Shown here piece by piece: positions 28,662 through 37,563 of a stretch of 64,000 nt of DNA. This DNA comes from CAADGV01 sp040290295. GTDB lineage: Bacteria; Bacteroidota; Ignavibacteria; UBA10030; UBA6906. The stretch's first letter is position 1, and every line of letters begins with the position of its first letter. A model generated the notes under the pieces. The model saw only the letters and a list, made by a program, of their open reading frames with translations. It ran no database searches and was not told the DNA's origin. Position numbers and translations under genes: made by a program. Location: positions 1-64,000 of the forward strand of contig PSMW01000005.1 in assembly GCA_040290295.1 (NCBI GenBank), written 5' to 3'.

Positions 28662-30062
28662 TCACTTCTTCAATTCTTGTATCAGGTTCGTCACCACGTG
28701 TTTCGCGTCGCCGAACACCATCATGGTGTTTTTCATATAGAACAATTCGTTGTCTTCGCCGGCAAAACCCGGATTGAGGCTGCGCTTGATCACCATGACG
28801 GTCTTCGCCTGATCCACGTTGAGAATGGGCATGCCGTACAGCGGACTGTCCTTCTTGTACCGCGCAGCCGGATTGACGACATCGTTTGCACCCACGACGA
28901 GCGCAACGTCGGTGTTCTGAAAATCTTCGTTGATCTGATCCATCTCTAACAACAAATCATAGGGCACGTTCGCTTCAGCCAGAAGGACGTTCATGTGTCC
29001 CGGCATGCGACCCGCCACGGGATGGATGGCGTACCGCACGGTTGCGCCGCGATCGATGAGAATCTTTGCCATCTCGTGCAGCACATGTTGTGCTTGTGCC
29101 ACCGCAAGCCCGTAGCCCGGTACGATGATGACGGATTGCGCGTTGCCCAAAATGAACGCTGCATCTTCCGGCGTGTACCGCACCACCGTGCGGGTTTCGC
29201 TCGTGGTCGGTGTCGCTTCGTGATCCACTCCGACACCAGCAAAGAGCACGTTCGCCAGCGATCGGTTCATTGCTTTGCACATGATGTTCGTCAGAATCAG
29301 TCCCGATGTGCCGACGAGCGTGCCGCTGATGATGAGCACGTTATTCTGAATGACGAAGCCGGTCATTGCACCGGCAAGCCCCGAGTACGAGTTCATCAAC
29401 GAGATCACCACCGGCATATCCGCACCGCCGATGGGGATTACGCTCGTTACGCCAAGCACAATCGAGAGGCCGATGATGGCGAAAAGGAGATACCACTGCG
29501 AAGGATCGGCGACGAAGAAGCCGCCCATCAGCAACACAGCGAGCAACATTGCAGCGTTCGTTTGTTTCTGCATCGGGTAGAGAATGGGAGCGCCGCGCAT
29601 CACGCCATGCAATTTCGCGGATGCAACCATACTGCCCACAAATGTCACCGTGCCGATGAGCAGACTCAGAACGATTGTGATCAACACGTCGAGACTAACG
29701 GGTCCGCCCTTCCAGACCGTCAAGCCTGCATCACCGGAGAGGCGCAGATATTCCGCAAACGCGACAAGCGCAGACGCACTGCCCCCGAAGCCGTTCAACA
29801 CTCCAACCATTTGCGGCATCGCTGTCATCTGAACCCGCAACGCAAGCCAGACGCCCGTCGCCGAGCCTATGACCAGCCCGATGGTGATGAACGTAAAGTC
29901 GATCACCCGCTGGTTGAACAACGTGGCGACGATGGCAATCAGCATCCCGAACGCGCCGTACAGATTGCCGCGTCGCGCGGTTTTGGGCGAACTCAACAGC
30001 TTCAATCCCAGAATGAAAAAGACCGATGCGAGAAGATAAAGCAGAGCAATGATGATATTCAT
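28662..30062 (-). CDS. pntB: NAD(P) transhydrogenase subunit beta
   Basis: PntB, 466 residues: the N-terminal half is the proton channel with many helices, and the C-terminal half is domain III that binds NADP(H), with VPGYGLAVAQAQHVLHEM (dinucleotide fold), AIHPVAGRMPGHMNVLLAEA and the DVALVVGANDVVNPAA motif. The closing VMVIKRSLNPGFAGEDNELF is fully conserved. The enzyme moves hydride from NADH to NADP+ using the proton gradient. Last gene of the pntAA-pntAB-pntB operon: it follows pntAB by 30 bases. Start 30062 at MNIIIALLYLLA. Confidence 0.97.
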   Translation of the reverse strand: MNIIIALLYLLASVFFILGLKLLSSPKTARRGNLYGAFGMLIAIVATLFNQRVIDFTFITIGLVIGSATGVWLALRVQMTAMPQMVGVLNGFGGSASALVAFAEYLRLSGDAGLTVWKGGPVSLDVLITIVLSLLIGTVTFVGSMVASAKLHGVMRGAPILYPMQKQTNAAMLLAVLLMGGFFVADPSQWYLLFAIIGLSIVLGVTSVIPIGGADMPVVISLMNSYSGLAGAMTGFVIQNNVLIISGTLVGTSGLILTNIMCKAMNRSLANVLFAGVGVDHEATPTTSETRTVVRYTPEDAAFILGNAQSVIIVPGYGLAVAQAQHVLHEMAKILIDRGATVRYAIHPVAGRMPGHMNVLLAEANVPYDLLLEMDQINEDFQNTDVALVVGANDVVNPAARYKKDSPLYGMPILNVDQAKTVMVIKRSLNPGFAGEDNELFYMKNTMMVFGDAKHVVTNLIQELKK

Positions 30063-30092
30063 AGAATTGTCTTCGAGAGGTGAGTGCGGGAG

Positions 30093-30401
30093 CTATTGTT
30101 TCTCGTCCTGCTGCCGTGGCTTGTCTTGCTTGAACATTTTCAGCATCCGGTCGGTGACGAGAAACCCGCCGACAACGTTGATCGTCGCGAGGATCACCGC
30201 AATCATACCGAGCGTGACGCTCAGTCCGCCGTGCCCTTCACCCGCGGCGATGAGCGAACCGACCAGCGTGATGCCCGAGATTGCGTTCGAGCCGGACATC
30301 AACGGTGTGTGCAGCAGCGGCGGCACCTTGCTGATCACTTCAAAGCCGACGAATGCCGCCAGGACAAACACATAGATGGATACCATCAACGATTCAGACA
30401 T
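30093..30401 (-). CDS. pntAB: NAD(P) transhydrogenase subunit alpha part 2
   Basis: A 102-residue membrane subunit with three hydrophobic segments (VSIYVFVLAAFVGFEVISKV, GITLVGSLIAAG, LGMIAVILATINVVGGF) and the invariant HTPLMSGSNAISG motif of domain II. It is separate from the hydrophilic alpha part 1, as in Rhodospirillum and Thermus, unlike the fused E. coli PntA. Its start overlaps the stop of pntAA at 30401, indicating translational coupling. Confidence 0.96.
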   Translation of the reverse strand: MSESLMVSIYVFVLAAFVGFEVISKVPPLLHTPLMSGSNAISGITLVGSLIAAGEGHGGLSVTLGMIAVILATINVVGGFLVTDRMLKMFKQDKPRQQDEKQ

Positions 30402-31540
30402 CAGTTACCTCCTTGTTCGAGTGCTGTGCGGAGAGCATCGTTCGTAATTTCGCCGTTGTGCGTGATGCAACATCCCTTCACGATCTCATCGTTGAAATCG
30501 GGTTGGGGGTTGCCCTTGGGATAGAGATGCTGCACGAGGGTGACGATGTTCTTCGCGTACATTTGACTGGCATGATACGGAATGGTTGCGGGAAGATTGA
30601 CCGCGCCGATGATAGTAACGCCGTTGTGCGTAACGGTCGTGCCTGCTTCGGTGAGTTCACAGTTGCCGCCCTGTTCGGCAGCCAAGTCAACGATCACCGA
30701 ACCACGGCGCATCAGCGAAACCATATCCGTCGTCAGCAGGATGGGGGCGCGCTTGCCGAAGACTTGTGCGGTGGAAATGACCGCATCGACTTTCGGGAGC
30801 CGTGCAGCGATCACCTCACGTTCTTTTTGAAGAAACGCTTCAGACTGCTCTTTGGCGTACCCTCCTGCCGTTTCGACGCCTTCCATAATCTCCATGTCGA
30901 TAAATGCGGCGCCCAAGCTCCTCACCTGTTCTTTCACTGCAGGCCGCGGATCGAATGCCTCGACTTTCGCGCCGAGCCGCTTGGCTGTTGCAATGGCTTG
31001 AAGTCCTGCAACGCCGACACCGAGCACGAGCACGGTAGCGGGCGGAACAGTACCTGCTGCGGTCATCATCAGCAGAAACATCTTGTCCAAAATGTTGGCA
31101 GCGAGCAGCACCGCCTTGTAGCCTGCGACGGTTGCCATCGAGCTGAGGGCATCCATGCTTTGCGCGCGAGTGATACGAGGAACATACTCCATTGAGAACG
31201 CGGTCACGCGGCGTCGCACGAACACGCGCACCACATCACGATGAGCAAGCGGTGCAAGAAAGCCTGCGTAGCTGCTTCCCTCACGCAGGAGTTGAGCTTC
31301 GGCGACCGTCGGGGGCTGGACTTTCAGCACAAGGTCCGACTCGGCGTACAACGTTCGCGCATCGGATACGATGCCTGCGCCCGCCGCCGTGTATGCATCA
31401 TCGCTGAACGATGCCGCAGCTCCGGCTCCGCTTTCTATCAAGACCTGATGCTTATCGCGCATCAGGTGGCTTACCAACGCCGGGATGATGGCAACACGCG
31501 TTTCTCCGTTCAGAGTTTCTTTGGGAACTCCGATCATCAT
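30401..31540 (-). CDS. pntAA: NAD(P) transhydrogenase subunit alpha part 1
   Basis: A 379-residue soluble subunit (domain I) that binds NAD(H). It begins IGVPKETLNGETRVAIIP, as alanine dehydrogenase-like transhydrogenase subunits do, contains SMDALSSMATVAGYKAVLLA, the Rossmann motif VLGVGVAGLQAIATAKRLGA with acidic EAFDPRP, and ends with DVISTAQVFG-like and LPATIPYHASQMYAKNIV stretches. First gene of the three-gene operon. The start is at 31540 or the next Met. The gene is divergent from the aldehyde dehydrogenase gene, with about 300 bases between. Confidence 0.96.
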   Translation of the reverse strand: MMIGVPKETLNGETRVAIIPALVSHLMRDKHQVLIESGAGAAASFSDDAYTAAGAGIVSDARTLYAESDLVLKVQPPTVAEAQLLREGSSYAGFLAPLAHRDVVRVFVRRRVTAFSMEYVPRITRAQSMDALSSMATVAGYKAVLLAANILDKMFLLMMTAAGTVPPATVLVLGVGVAGLQAIATAKRLGAKVEAFDPRPAVKEQVRSLGAAFIDMEIMEGVETAGGYAKEQSEAFLQKEREVIAARLPKVDAVISTAQVFGKRAPILLTTDMVSLMRRGSVIVDLAAEQGGNCELTEAGTTVTHNGVTIIGAVNLPATIPYHASQMYAKNIVTLVQHLYPKGNPQPDFNDEIVKGCCITHNGEITNDALRTALEQGGN

Positions 31541-31846
31541 CGTTGTTCAGTCCTTTCGGTACACAATGTGGCGCGACTGGAGGATTGAGTTGCAATCATG
31601 GTACAAAAATGCCGCGTGAACTACAATCAACGCATGTAGTGTGCCACTACGTCGCGCTCGCTCGCATCGTGATTTCTGCTTTCTTACACTTCACCCTCTC
31701 GCCGCGTACCCTCAGAGATAGGAACTCGATTCTCATTCGTTGGAGAAGCCGAGCGACGCGTGGAAGAAGAACATCCATCTCCGTATCTTTCGATGGTGCG
31801 CAGCAACATGAGGCTCACTCTCACGACAAAACCTGGACGATAGACC
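31541..31846. other. Divergent promoter region between pntAA and the aldehyde dehydrogenase gene
   Basis: About 300 bases that should carry promoters for both directions. I see no conserved riboswitch, hairpin or clear promoter consensus, and no credible small gene. Confidence 0.4.
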
Positions 31847-33214
31847 ATGACACTCCGCTCCACCAATCCGACAAACGGCGAGCTGTTAGCAACGTACGAA
31901 GAACATACCGCCGCGCAGATCGAGCAGGCTCTTGCAACAGCACAACGCGCCTACACCGACTGGAGACGCACAACGTTTCAGCATCGCTCCAGCCTCCTTC
32001 AGCGAGTGGCGGGACACCTTCGCGAACACAAGCTTCGCTACGCTACACTGATGGCGAAAGAGATGGGCAAGCCGATCGCTCAAGGCGTGGCAGAAGCAGA
32101 AAAATGCGCTTGGGCATGCGACTACTATGCGGAGAACGCCGAACGGTTTCTCGCTCCTGAAATGATTCCGACTGACGCGTCGAAAAGTTTCGTGACGTTC
32201 CAGCCGCTCGGTATTCTGCTCGCCATCATGCCGTGGAACTTTCCCTTCTGGCAAGTCTTCCGCGCCGCAGCTCCTGCCGTGATGGCGGGGAATGTTGTGC
32301 TGCTCAAGCATGCATCGAACGTCACGGGATGTGCATTGGAGATCGAGCGATTGTTTCGTGAAGCGGGCGTCCCGAACGGCGTGTTCACCACGTTGCCCGT
32401 TGGTGCTTCACGCGTCGAGAAACTCATCGACCATCCGCTGGTGCAAGCGATAACGCTCACGGGGAGTACCGCTGCCGGCATGTCGGTAGCGGCAAGAGCC
32501 GGAGCAATGCTGAAAAAGACCGTCCTCGAACTCGGCGGCAGCGACGCATACGTCGTGTTGGAGGATGCTTCCGTGGAGGAAGCGGCGACGACGTGTGTCG
32601 CGTCGCGGCTCATCAACAACGGCCAGAGCTGTATTGCTGCAAAGCGATTCATTGTTGTCGAGGCAATACGCAAGCGATTCGAGCAGATATTTGTGGAGAA
32701 GATGCTCTCTCAAAACGTCGGCGATCCCCTCGATCCGGCAGTGAATGTTGGACCGCTTGCGCGGCATGATCTGCGCGACGAGTTGCACGCGCAGGTACTG
32801 CGCAGTGTTGCCCAAGGAGCGACGCTGTTGTGCGGAGGGACGATCCCACAAGGCAGCGGCGCATTCTATCCTCCGACCGTTCTCACCAACGTGAAGAAAG
32901 GCATGCCTGCATTCGACGACGAGTTATTCGGTCCGGTTGCCGCCATCATCGCGGCGCGAGATGAGGAGGAGGCGATTCGTCTTGCCAACGACTCGGTATT
33001 CGGACTCGGTGCTGCAGTCTTTACGCAGAATGTGCAGAAGGGTGAGCGCATCGCGGCGGAGGAGTTGGAAGCAGGCTCGTGCTTTGTGAACGCGTTCGTG
33101 AGGTCCGATCCACGGCTTCCCTTCGGTGGCATCAAACACTCCGGCTATGGCCGCGAGCTTTCCGTCTTCGGGATTCGAGAGTTCGTCAATATCAAGACGG
33201 TGTGGGTGAAGTGA
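31847..33214 (+). CDS. NAD(P)-dependent succinate-semialdehyde dehydrogenase-like aldehyde dehydrogenase
   Basis: An intact 455-residue aldehyde dehydrogenase. The nucleotide-binding MPWNFPFWQVFRAAAPAV, catalytic Glu in VLELGGSDAYVV, and catalytic Cys in NNGQSCIAAKRF are present; the C-terminus ends with PFGGIKHSGYGRELS. The QSCIAAKRF context and 455-residue length resemble the Sad/YneI type of succinate-semialdehyde dehydrogenase rather than betaine or retinal dehydrogenases. It oxidises semialdehydes to acids, here perhaps succinate semialdehyde for entry into the TCA cycle. Substrate assignment is by family only. No strong Shine-Dalgarno is seen before the ATG. Confidence 0.9.
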   Translation: MTLRSTNPTNGELLATYEEHTAAQIEQALATAQRAYTDWRRTTFQHRSSLLQRVAGHLREHKLRYATLMAKEMGKPIAQGVAEAEKCAWACDYYAENAERFLAPEMIPTDASKSFVTFQPLGILLAIMPWNFPFWQVFRAAAPAVMAGNVVLLKHASNVTGCALEIERLFREAGVPNGVFTTLPVGASRVEKLIDHPLVQAITLTGSTAAGMSVAARAGAMLKKTVLELGGSDAYVVLEDASVEEAATTCVASRLINNGQSCIAAKRFIVVEAIRKRFEQIFVEKMLSQNVGDPLDPAVNVGPLARHDLRDELHAQVLRSVAQGATLLCGGTIPQGSGAFYPPTVLTNVKKGMPAFDDELFGPVAAIIAARDEEEAIRLANDSVFGLGAAVFTQNVQKGERIAAEELEAGSCFVNAFVRSDPRLPFGGIKHSGYGRELSVFGIREFVNIKTVWVK

Positions 33215-33321
33215 AGGTGCATGGCGTATGAAGCTGGAGGCCGCGCTGCTGCGCAGACACTCGTTTCTCAACAGGAGTGCTCGACGTGTGGTGACACGCA
33301 TCGAACATTCCATTCCGTCGT

Positions 33322-33795
33322 TCACTTTTCTTCCGACTGGGTCGAGAGATAGTTCTCCAATCCCATCTGCTGGATCAATGCACGTTGTTTCTCCGCCCAA
33401 TCGACGTGTGCTTCTTCCATCTTCACTATGTCCGTCAAAAGATCTGCCGTCCCCTGATCTTCGACCTCGTGTGCCAAGCTGATGGCGCGGTTGTACGCTC
33501 GTACCGCCTGAGCTTCGGCATCTTGGTCGTTCCCGATGATCTCCACGACCGAGCGACCGATCTTCATCGGGTTGAGTTTCGAGACCACCGGCGTTCCCTC
33601 CAGAAAGAGAATTCGACGGATCAGCCATTCCGCATGGTGCATTTCGTCCTTCGCTTGCTTTTCGATCGCTTTGTGCAAGCGTTCGTAGCCCCAATTGTCG
33701 CACATCTCGGAATGCACCATGTACTGACTGATGGCGGTGAGTTCGTCTGCCAAGAGTTCGTTCAACGTGTTGATGATTTTTTCGTTGCCCTTCAT
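33322..33795 (-). CDS. bfr: Bacterioferritin
   Basis: A 157-residue bacterioferritin for iron storage. All ferroxidase ligands are visible at standard positions: Glu18, Glu51, His54, Glu94, Glu127 and His130, with Tyr25 nearby. The heme-binding Met52 is also present (KDEMHHAEW). The C-terminus ends LIQQMGLENYLSTQ as in the family. It assembles as a hollow 24-mer in the cytoplasm. It is transcribed after the methyltransferase-like gene with only 12 bases between. It is convergent with the aldehyde dehydrogenase. Confidence 0.96.
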   Translation of the reverse strand: MKGNEKIINTLNELLADELTAISQYMVHSEMCDNWGYERLHKAIEKQAKDEMHHAEWLIRRILFLEGTPVVSKLNPMKIGRSVVEIIGNDQDAEAQAVRAYNRAISLAHEVEDQGTADLLTDIVKMEEAHVDWAEKQRALIQQMGLENYLSTQSEEK

Positions 33796-33807
33796 GATAT
33801 CCTCCGT

Positions 33808-34491
33808 TTAGATGATCAATGGGATGAACCGTTTGGTGTGTGCGGCATACGTTCGATAGGCTTCTCCATACTCTTCGATCGCTCGCGCCTCTTCGTTTCT
33901 CGCCAGCCAAATGTACGCGCCTGCGAGAATGGGCCAGAGAACGATCGTGAGCACGGAGGGCCAATGGAGAATCCAGCCGAGCGTGAACAGCAGTAAACCG
34001 GTGTATTGTGGATGCCGCATGAATCGATACAGCCCCGTGGTTACGAGGCCACTGGCGCGATGAATCTGTCGCCACCCCCCTGCAACCAAGAGCAGACCGA
34101 TGATGCTGAGAGCTGTTCCTACGCTCGCAGGCCAGTGTCCAAAGCGCCGGAAGTAGTCGGGCGCGATCACGGGCACTTCAAAGAGTGGCGAGATCAAGAA
34201 TAGGAGAAGGGGCCAACCGAACATTTCCGTCATCAAGGCGATGATGAAGGCGAGAAAGGCGCCGCGTGTTTGCCATATGCGCTTTGTTTCTCTCCGATAC
34301 GGAAGCAAAGCAAGAAACCCCACACCGAGTGCAATGTTCAGCGCTATGAGGCCTGCTTGCCCAATGGTCTCCTCGATCCACCTGACCGTCACGGGGCGGC
34401 CATGATGCGGCAGGAGTTCGATCCCGTAGATGAGGATGAAGACGACGACGGCAGTAGTGCCGATGATGGTTTTCACGCGATGGCCGAGCAT
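33808..34491 (-). CDS. ICMT/PEMT-like integral membrane methyltransferase
   Basis: A 227-residue membrane protein with about six hydrophobic segments. The conserved end of isoprenylcysteine carboxyl methyltransferase-like proteins is present: GLVTTGLYRFMRHPQYTGLL, then EEARAIEEYGEAYRTYAAHT followed by KRFIP. Such bacterial proteins use S-adenosylmethionine to methylate lipids or isoprenoid-like groups, but targets are mostly unknown. Start 34491 (MLGHRVKTIIG) follows a GGAGGAGAC site. It is followed by bfr after 12 bases, which may be only positional. Confidence 0.8.
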   Translation of the reverse strand: MLGHRVKTIIGTTAVVVFILIYGIELLPHHGRPVTVRWIEETIGQAGLIALNIALGVGFLALLPYRRETKRIWQTRGAFLAFIIALMTEMFGWPLLLFLISPLFEVPVIAPDYFRRFGHWPASVGTALSIIGLLLVAGGWRQIHRASGLVTTGLYRFMRHPQYTGLLLFTLGWILHWPSVLTIVLWPILAGAYIWLARNEEARAIEEYGEAYRTYAAHTKRFIPLII

Positions 34492-34656
34492 GACATAGTC
34501 TCCTCCTTAAAACCATGATGATGAGGATGATGATTGCGTCGCAACCGCTCACTCACAATGTCTCCCATCGTACGGCGGGCGATGCCTGCACACTCTCGTG
34601 AAGATGCGGGGAGCCTCCGTGCAATACTCAATCGAGCGACAGCATGAAGCTTCCCC

Positions 34657-36099
34657 TCATGTTTCGGTTCCGCCGTTGCCTGCGTGGCGTTTTTTCGGAC
34701 TGTAGATATGCGTGGCGTCGCCGTAGTAGGCATGTGCAGCCTCCATCAGCGTCTCGGACAATGTGGGATGAGCGTGGATGGTTTCTGCAAGATCGCGAAC
34801 CGTTGCGCTCATCTCGATCGCGAGAACGCCTTCGGCAATCAACTCACCGGCATGCGCGCCCACCATGCCCACCCCGAGGATTCGTTCGGTAGCAGGATCG
34901 ATCACCAGCTTCGTCATTCCGTCAGGTCTGTCGAACGTCAATGCACGGCCCGACGCACTCCAGGGAAATTTCGCCACCTCGACAGCGAGATTGCGTTGTT
35001 TTGCTTCCGCTTCCGTCAATCCCGCCCAGGCGACTTCAGGATCGGTGAAGACCACGGCAGGGATGATAATGTCCTCGGCGGAGGAATGCTCACCGAAGAT
35101 CGCGTCCACAGCGATGCGCGCCTCTTTCGATGCTTTGTGCGCCAACAACACACCGCCCGCGACATCGCCGATGGCAAAGATGTATGGATCGTCGGTCTGG
35201 AGTTGATCGTTCACTTTCACGAAACCGCGTTCGTCGGTTTGCACTCGTGTATTTTCTAAACCCAACTCCGCGCTGTTAGGCGTCCGCCCTACCGCCACGA
35301 GCACGCGATCATACAATTCCTCCACTTCCTTCCCGTCGTGCTCCATTGTGACTTTTATTTGTTGCTTGTGCGTCGCCATCTTCAGAACCTTCGCCTTCAA
35401 GCGAATTTCTTTGAACGCTTGCTCCGCCCGCTTTACCACAGGGCGAATCAAGTCGGGATCGGAGCCGGTGAGAATCGTGTCGAGCGCTTCCACGAGAACA
35501 ATCGAACTGCCGAGCGTGGCGTACACGGTACCGAGCTCCATTCCAATATAACCGCCGCCCACGACGAGCAAGTTTCGCGGAATCTCTTCGAGTTCCAAGG
35601 CTTCCGTCGAGGTCATGATGCGTTTGTTGCCGAGATCGAACGCCGGAGGCATTGCTGCCCGCGACCCGGTGGCGATAATGGCATGATCGTACGTAACGAA
35701 CCTTTGTCCCTGCTTTGTCTCGACTCGCAGCGTGGTCGAGTCTTCGAAGTAGCCGCGGCCGTACATCACATCAACGCCGCGATTTCTCGCCAGCGATGCT
35801 ACACCGCCGGCCAGCTTACCGACGATGCCGTTCTTCCATGCGCGCATGCGGTCGAGATCCAACGAGGGCACACCAAAGCTGATGCCGCGATGCTCCGAGT
35901 CTTTGGCTTCCTCAATGAGCTTCGCCGCGTGCAGGTATGCCTTCGATGGGATGCAACCGACATTCAGACACACGCCCCCCAAGCGATCGTCTTTCTCTAC
36001 CATGATCACTTTCTTGCCGCGGTCTGCTGCGTAGAACGCGGCAGCGTACCCTCCCGGTCCGGAACCAACGACAACAATTTCAGTCTTGATGGATTTCAT
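34657..36099 (-). CDS. lpdA: Dihydrolipoyl dehydrogenase (E3)
   Basis: An intact 480-residue flavoprotein disulfide reductase. FAD fold VVGSGPGGYAAAFYAADRG at the N-terminus, redox pair Cys44/Cys49 in GGVCLNVGCIPSK, NAD fold VVGGGYIGMELGTVYATLG, FAD-binding DDPYIFAIGDVAGG, and the catalytic His/Glu near the end in HAHPTLSETLMEA. It reoxidises the dihydrolipoyl group of E2 with NAD+. It is downstream of aceF and aceE on the same strand, so it is the E3 of the PDH complex; there are 83 bases between aceF and lpdA. It could also serve the 2-oxoglutarate or glycine systems, none of which is in the window. Confidence 0.97.
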   Translation of the reverse strand: MKSIKTEIVVVGSGPGGYAAAFYAADRGKKVIMVEKDDRLGGVCLNVGCIPSKAYLHAAKLIEEAKDSEHRGISFGVPSLDLDRMRAWKNGIVGKLAGGVASLARNRGVDVMYGRGYFEDSTTLRVETKQGQRFVTYDHAIIATGSRAAMPPAFDLGNKRIMTSTEALELEEIPRNLLVVGGGYIGMELGTVYATLGSSIVLVEALDTILTGSDPDLIRPVVKRAEQAFKEIRLKAKVLKMATHKQQIKVTMEHDGKEVEELYDRVLVAVGRTPNSAELGLENTRVQTDERGFVKVNDQLQTDDPYIFAIGDVAGGVLLAHKASKEARIAVDAIFGEHSSAEDIIIPAVVFTDPEVAWAGLTEAEAKQRNLAVEVAKFPWSASGRALTFDRPDGMTKLVIDPATERILGVGMVGAHAGELIAEGVLAIEMSATVRDLAETIHAHPTLSETLMEAAHAYYGDATHIYSPKKRHAGNGGTET

Positions 36100-36182
36100 T
36101 CTTTCCCTTTCACCATAACGAAGGATGCTACGCGATCACGTCCACGGCTTCACCGTTGAGCATGGGCGTTTCGGCGACATGG

Positions 36183-37463
36183 CTACAGATTCACGTCAGC
36201 CGCTTGAAAACTTTGCAACGCAGCAACCAAATCGGTAATGAAGCGTGCGGCGTTCGCGCCGTCGATCAGACGATGATCGTATGAAAGTCCGAGCGGCAGA
36301 ACGGTTCGTTGGACGAGCTTCTTGCCATGAATGACTGGTTGGACCGCACCGCGCCCGACACCGAGAATCGCTACCTCCGGCCTGTTGATGATGGGGGTGA
36401 AGTGCGCGCCGCCGATCCCGCCCTGATTCGAGATCGTGAACGTGCCGCCTTGCATTTCTTCGAGTGCCACCTTGCGTTGCCGCGTACGGTCGGCAAGCTG
36501 TTGCAGTTCCAACGCCAACTCCAACAAACTCTTCTTGTCCACATCGCGGATCACCGGTACGAGCAAGCCTTGTTCGGTATCGACCGCTATACCGATGTGA
36601 TAGTAATTCTTGAATACGATCTCTTCCGTCACTTCATCGATGCTGGCGTTGAAGAGAGGATGCTTCTTCAGCGTTGCAACGACCGCCTTGAGGAGGAACG
36701 GCGTGAGTGTCAGGTTTGCGTTCTTTTTCTCGTATGCTTTCTGAAATTTCTTTCTCAGAGCGAGCACCTCGGTGATGTCGGCGTTCTCGAATTGCGTTAC
36801 GTGCGGAATCGTCGTCCACGACTCCACCATCTTTGTGCTGATGGCTTTGCGGAGCTGGCTCATCTTCTTCTTCTCGACTCTTCCCCATTTTGAAAAGTCG
36901 ATACTCACCGGTGCGGGTTTCATTGCTGCGGGCGCTGCTGGCTGAGGACCCGGCGGCGCTTGTTGGAAGGCGATTGCCTGCAAGCGAGCGATGTAGTTCC
37001 GAAGGTCCGCCATAACGATCCTTCCGCCCTTCTCGCTCCCGCGCACGCGCGTCAAATCGATGCCCAGCTCCCGGGCAATCCGGCGAATCGAAGGCGAAGC
37101 GGGAGGAGGAATTCCGGGCACTCCCGCACCGCTGGGAGGAGCGAGAGGCGCGGGAGGAGGCTGCACGGGTTCGGGTTGCGCCTCCACAGGTTCCTCGACA
37201 ATGACGGGTTCGACACGCTGCGGCTGCGCACCACTTTCAGCAACGGAGAAGATGAGTGCACCGACTTTGATCTCGTCTCCTTCTTTCACATAAATGTTGG
37301 TGATCGTGCCTGCAACCGGCGTCGGAATGGATGCGACTGCTTTCTCGCTCTCCAACTCCAAGATGGGTTGATCCTTTTTTACCGTGTCGCCTTCTTTAAC
37401 AAAAATTGTCGCAACAACACCGCTATCGGCACCTTCACCGAGGCGGGGAAGCCGTACATCCAT
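36183..37463 (-). CDS. aceF: Dihydrolipoamide acetyltransferase (E2) of pyruvate dehydrogenase
   Basis: A 426-residue E2 with one lipoyl domain (lipoylated Lys41 in LELESEKAVASIP), a Pro/Glu-rich linker at about 80-120, a peripheral-subunit-binding domain at about 125-160 (SIRRIARELGIDLTRVRGSE), and the catalytic acyltransferase core. The active-site motif SYDHRLIDGANAARF carries His397 and Asp401. It transfers acetyl from lipoamide to CoA. Many gammaproteobacterial AceF proteins have two or three lipoyl domains; this has one. It lies 100 bases after aceE and 83 before lpdA. Confidence 0.96.
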   Translation of the reverse strand: MDVRLPRLGEGADSGVVATIFVKEGDTVKKDQPILELESEKAVASIPTPVAGTITNIYVKEGDEIKVGALIFSVAESGAQPQRVEPVIVEEPVEAQPEPVQPPPAPLAPPSGAGVPGIPPPASPSIRRIARELGIDLTRVRGSEKGGRIVMADLRNYIARLQAIAFQQAPPGPQPAAPAAMKPAPVSIDFSKWGRVEKKKMSQLRKAISTKMVESWTTIPHVTQFENADITEVLALRKKFQKAYEKKNANLTLTPFLLKAVVATLKKHPLFNASIDEVTEEIVFKNYYHIGIAVDTEQGLLVPVIRDVDKKSLLELALELQQLADRTRQRKVALEEMQGGTFTISNQGGIGGAHFTPIINRPEVAILGVGRGAVQPVIHGKKLVQRTVLPLGLSYDHRLIDGANAARFITDLVAALQSFQAADVNL

Positions 37464-37563
37464 GTGGTGGTCCTTTCATGTTCGATGTGCCGCGGAGGCA
37501 GAGTTTCTCGGTCGATTCCTTTTCGTTCGATGATGTGAGTTCGTTCGGCATTCGCCGCTAAAG